DNA from: Coniella vitis
Taxonomy: Eukaryota; Ascomycota; Sordariomycetes; Diaporthales; Schizoparmaceae
Length of the DNA stretch: 64,000 nt
NCBI GenBank assembly: GCA_011317545.1
Contig: WUJK01000009.1
Location: 186,001-250,000 of the forward strand
Reading direction: 5' to 3'
The notes beneath the pieces are model-generated. The model saw only the letters and a program-made list of their open reading frames with translations, did no database searches and was not told the origin of the DNA. Positions 60,401-64,000 of the stretch are shown here, in pieces (the first letter of the stretch is position 1; each line of letters begins with the position of its first letter). The translations under genes were made by a program, and so were the position numbers.

Positions 60401-61964
60401 GATCACACACCGAGCAGATTTTTTTTTTTCTTCCCTTTGTTTTCCCCCTCTTTTCTCTTACTCGTGTTCCTTCGTCTTCTTTCCAAAGTGGAATCACCGA
60501 GAACAATGCTCTTTATGATGACGATCATCACACAACCATCAACTTGGCACTCGCGCTATAGGCCTAGCCACGGGGCTACGGGCACATCCACTCCAAGCCA
60601 CGATCGTGTCCGGGCGTTTGATAACCCCCACGAGGCCTTGCCTGGCCCTTTGAGTTTGCGGACGTGCTATCCTTTTTTTTTTTTGAGTTTGCCTCGCCAA
60701 GTAGACGGACAGTAGCTAAGCACATAGTACACTATCCAACAAAGCAAGCAAGTCATGTTCACCACTCGAGTGGTCTTGCGTGTGTTTTTGCTGGCAGCCC
60801 AACCTGCTGCAACCATGGCAAGAAAAGGCAACATGCCGTCAGCACTAATCTGTCTGTTCTGCTCAGCTGGCCGCCAAGATGCTGCCTATGGCATGTGCAC
60901 AAACTTACCACGCAAGTACAAACCGTAAGCAAGTCCGCCCTCATTGTGCCGGCCTTTTGGTTGGCCCTCGAAAGGATTTCCACCAGTTTCCAAGTGGCTT
61001 GGGACACTTGGTTGTAAGACGCCCCCAAATGCACAAACCCAAACAGCCCTGTAGCAGCGGTGAGTTGTAAGTGTGCATTTCGAGTCCCGAGACAAGATAC
61101 TATTCGCTTTCCCCCTCGCGTCCAATCACAACTCGCGGCTCTCTCTATTGTGCACGTCAGCCTTGTCGCCCCGATTTTGTCTGGGCCTTGTCTCATTTAC
61201 TTGAGAGACTAAACACAACGCCCTGCATGTAATCTTTGCACATCATGTCTTTTGCCTTGCTCAATCACAACGGCACCAGTAAAACAGTTTTGCGTTGCTC
61301 ACGTGGAAAGACTATGTAGCATATCGGCCGCTTTGCCACGTCATTACACTATTCGTATCATGGTAAACTACACTTTGTGTAAACTGGGCGAAACTCATCC
61401 AGGGACCAGCACTCACAATGTTGGATAAGGCAAACAAACACATGAGAGGCCGCCACCTAGGCTTGCTACATCCCATCTTGGTGCCGTCCCTACACATCAT
61501 GTGCTGCCAGAGGAAGTCCTAATCTGGATGAATCTGCGATTTGATACTTTATTTTTTGGCAGGACATGCCAGCAACCCAGACTGGTATGACTACTTCCTA
61601 TGTACTGCCAAAACGTGATCAGCAACATGCGACAAAATGGAAATCTCGGTTACGCATGTCTTGCCGACGCGCGCGCACACACACACAAAAAGAGGTCGAT
61701 ATGCATGTCTTGAAGCCCTGTGGCCTTGTGGCGGGTTTCTTTTCCCGGCTTGCCGCTGTTTCTGTGTTTTACATGGTTATTAATTACATACATATGTGGT
61801 AGACTCAGTTCCCCATGTGTGGGTGTGTAAAGTTCCCATTTCCCATCCCATCTTCCCTTCTTTCTGTCCCGGTCTCATCTCGTATTTTCCTCTTTCTAGA
61901 TACATATATAGTAGTGCAATGCATACACCAGCCACGGTATTGTTGTTGCGTTTCACCATCCACC

Positions 61965-62009
61965 CCTCCTCCTCCTCCTCCTCCTCCTCCTCCTCCTCCT
62001 CCTCCTCCT
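61965..62009. repeat. CTC trinucleotide repeat
   Basis: About fifteen CTC/TCC units. It is not within a supported gene. Confidence 0.95.
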
Positions 62010-62744
62010 GCGTCGCTCGCTCGAGTCCAGCGTAACAAGCTGCCTCCGCTTTTACATTTACCCAGTACACACATACATACATACATACATTCGCAGGATG
62101 TTTGTGGCTGAATTGTTGAAAACCTTCTTTTGGTTTTTTCTCTTTTTCTTTTCCCTTATTCATGTTGCGTTCATGCTTTCCGGGACCACCCTCCCAACTT
62201 TGCCATCTAAACTCTATATATGCCTGACGGGGCTCGAGGTCTCCGAGCGGTCATCTGCCGGCAGTTGTGCCAGGACTATGTGTTGGCAGCCCAAATCGTA
62301 GCGAGTGTGGTGTTTCTTTTAGAAGGGTTGGTGGAGGGCGAAACGTCTTTTTTTCTTCGTATGGAATGGTTAGGGAAGCATCAATTTTGGTTTTGATTTG
62401 TTTGGAAATAAAGTACCGTATACTCCTGTTGGGAAATATCTCGTCGTCCAGTCAGCTTCAATATCAAATCTATCCGACACTTGCGTCAACACCCAGTTTG
62501 TTCTATGTCAGACCACACAAGGGAAAGAAGGAGACCAGTATAAAAACATACGGCGCAGTTCAATACACAATGTAATAAAACCAAACTACAACACGAGAAC
62601 CCGAGCTTGCATCCTGCTCCCCGCGCCTCACTTTCCCAGCCACATGTTTGCCCATGGGAAATATATATATATATATTCATAGACTCTCTTTACGCTTGGA
62701 TAGATGGATTGGCTTTTCTCTTGGACTTGTTACATAGTACTTCG

Positions 62745-62771
62745 CTCTCTCTCTCTCTCTCTCTCTCTCTC
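62745..62771. repeat. CT dinucleotide repeat
   Basis: About 13 CT units just after a TACATAGTAC motif. Confidence 0.9.
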
Positions 62772-62838
62772 AATCATACAACACTCAACGTACCCAGGCA
62801 GTGTCAGCCATACAGGCCCGTCTGACAATTAATGCGCA

Positions 62839-62839
<1 letters not shown>

Positions 62840-62875
<36 letters not shown>
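62840..62875. repeat. poly(A) run of 36
   Basis: Uninterrupted A run, the longest homopolymer in the window. No flanking target-site duplication is apparent. Confidence 0.95.
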
Positions 62876-62878
<3 letters not shown>

Positions 62879-63403
62879 CATGTCATCAACTCGATAACCG
62901 GCCCGCCGCCCGTCCATCCGTCCGCCCGTCCGCCCGTTCCGTCTTTGATCTAGAGCCTCAAAAAAGCCGGTGGAGTGGGGAACGGACACCGGCCCGTTTG
63001 ACGTCGAGCCTGGCCAGCCAGCCAGTCCGTAATAATGCAATTGAAAACTTGGTTTTCTTTTCCCCCTCTGAACCCCCATTCGAGAAGCTACTGCCCTCTC
63101 TCTCTCTCTCTCTCTCCCTCCCCCCCACCTTCCCACCCCCGCCCAATCCGATCTATCTTCGCTTGTGCGCATTGGTAACCTTTTCTTCGGACGATGACGA
63201 CGGCGGAGTCCATTGAAAGGGGGGGGGGGTGTGATTTGGAAGCCCCGAGCTGTTTGATAATGTACCGTGTGTATGAGACGATACCCGACTCAAGTCACAC
63301 GAGATGATACGCTGCCAATGTACTAGTTGTTATAAACATGCAGTGTTGGGGACCCCCGATAGCATGCCAATCAGGTTAAGAAGCCAATAAAAATGAAGAT
63401 ATT

Positions 63404-63447
63404 GAAAAAAGAAAAAGAAAAAAAGAAAAGAAAAAGAAAAAGAAAAT
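63404..63447. repeat. polypurine tract (GAAAAA-type)
   Basis: A tract with spaced G residues, like the one at 57.4 kb. Confidence 0.85.
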
Positions 63448-64000
63448 AACAATATAAAATTGAGCATACCCCCCTCCCCACCCACACACACACAAGCAAA
63501 GCAGCACGCACAGCCATGGCCGCCAAGGCAACGATTTCGATTTGTCGAGATATTTGTTTCATCCGTCAATGATGCAAAGTCGAGGCTTTTCTTTTCTCCT
63601 AGGATGGCCAAGATTCCCACCAGTCCCATGTTGTTGTTTTTTTCTTCTTGTTTCTCTTTTGGCTTTCCGAGGACACAAATGGGGCCCGGGGCGGCGTGTG
63701 TGAGTGTGTGTGTGAGCGGGGGAGCGAAGAGGCGCACGGCATAACGTGATCATGACATGACACGAAGACGACGTCCGTGTTGTTGCACTGAAAATGGGAC
63801 GACTTGACTTTGGGGAGTAGATTAACATCCATCTAACCGTGAGGTTGATTTGTTAACCAACTGCAAAAAGCCATAATAGAGTAATAAATCAACCAAGACA
63901 GGCCAGCCGATGTGTGAGGTGTGGATGTATGAATAGACAGACCTATCTGACTTTGGGTCGAACAGTCCCATCTCTACGACAACATGCCAGTATCAAACAG

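Larger units (their letters stand above)
51658..62739. repeat. second cluster of the dispersed TACATAGTA / TACTATGTA motif (13 copies)
   Basis: Exact 8-base cores start at 51658, 51937, 52253, 52260 (overlapping tandem), 53315, 54001, 55483, 56666, 56807, 56822, 57108, 60722 and 62732. Many more one-mismatch copies lie nearby, for example around 53975-54025. Confidence 0.85.
50068..64000. other. 14-kb gene desert upstream of the kinase
   Basis: No frame here carries recognisable domains or a convincing exon chain. The first kilobase (50068-51050) is pyrimidine-rich on the kinase strand and gives long but featureless frames, as expected for a 5' leader and promoter. The rest is rich in microsatellites, homopolymers and the TACATAGTA motif. 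The right end may be regulatory or UTR sequence of a gene beyond the window. Confidence 0.6.

Noticed and set aside
62840..62875. A36 run considered as the tail of a retroposed transcript
   Set aside because: No target-site duplication and no recognisable gene or SINE body upstream.

Overview
The window looks like nuclear DNA of a filamentous ascomycete, most likely a Sordariomycete and possibly Hypocreales. Genes carry short introns (59-201 nt) with GT...AG ends and CTAAC-like branch points. The gene set is fungal (CSC1 channel, ENA-type P-ATPase, GH76 mannanase, Ran1/Sks1-type kinase, SNO/SNZ pair). The genus cannot be read from the sequence. Exon limits below were built by hand from splice signals and reading frame.

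Layout. 1-756: 3' end of an Lcp5/neuroguidin-type ribosome-biogenesis gene. 1469-3158: flavin monooxygenase. 3426-6694: divergent SNO (-) and SNZ (+) genes, the two subunits of pyridoxal 5'-phosphate synthase, sharing a 1.3-kb bidirectional promoter. 6956-8392: secreted GH76 alpha-1,6-mannanase (-). 12077-15265: CSC1/OSCA-type channel (-). 19419-20675: low-complexity basic-tailed protein of unknown function (-). 22610-26188: ENA-type Na+/K+ P-ATPase (+). 26944-27791: dolichol-phosphate mannosyltransferase (+). 27936-28796: short-chain dehydrogenase (-). 29479-30529: CSN8/PSMD8/EIF3K-like PCI protein (+). 48366-50067: Ran1/Sks1-like kinase (-).

About half of the window holds no convincing gene: 30.5-48.4 kb and 50.1-64 kb. 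These deserts differ. The part at 30.5-41.5 kb has few microsatellites, none of the dispersed palindromic motif, and possible decayed coding fragments. The parts at 42-47 kb and 51.6-63 kb are rich in microsatellites, homopolymers and an over-represented motif, TACATAGTA / TACTATGTA. I counted 32 copies of its 8-base core in the window by eye, 27 of them in these two blocks. This dispersed motif is the most unusual signal I found.

Functionally the genes are core housekeeping and stress functions: vitamin B6 synthesis, cell-wall mannan processing and mannosyl donor synthesis (GH76, DPM1), ion homeostasis (CSC1, ENA) and a nutrient or differentiation kinase. Only the SNO/SNZ pair forms an evident functional cluster. 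I found no tRNA, rRNA, CRISPR array, intact transposon or secondary-metabolite cluster.
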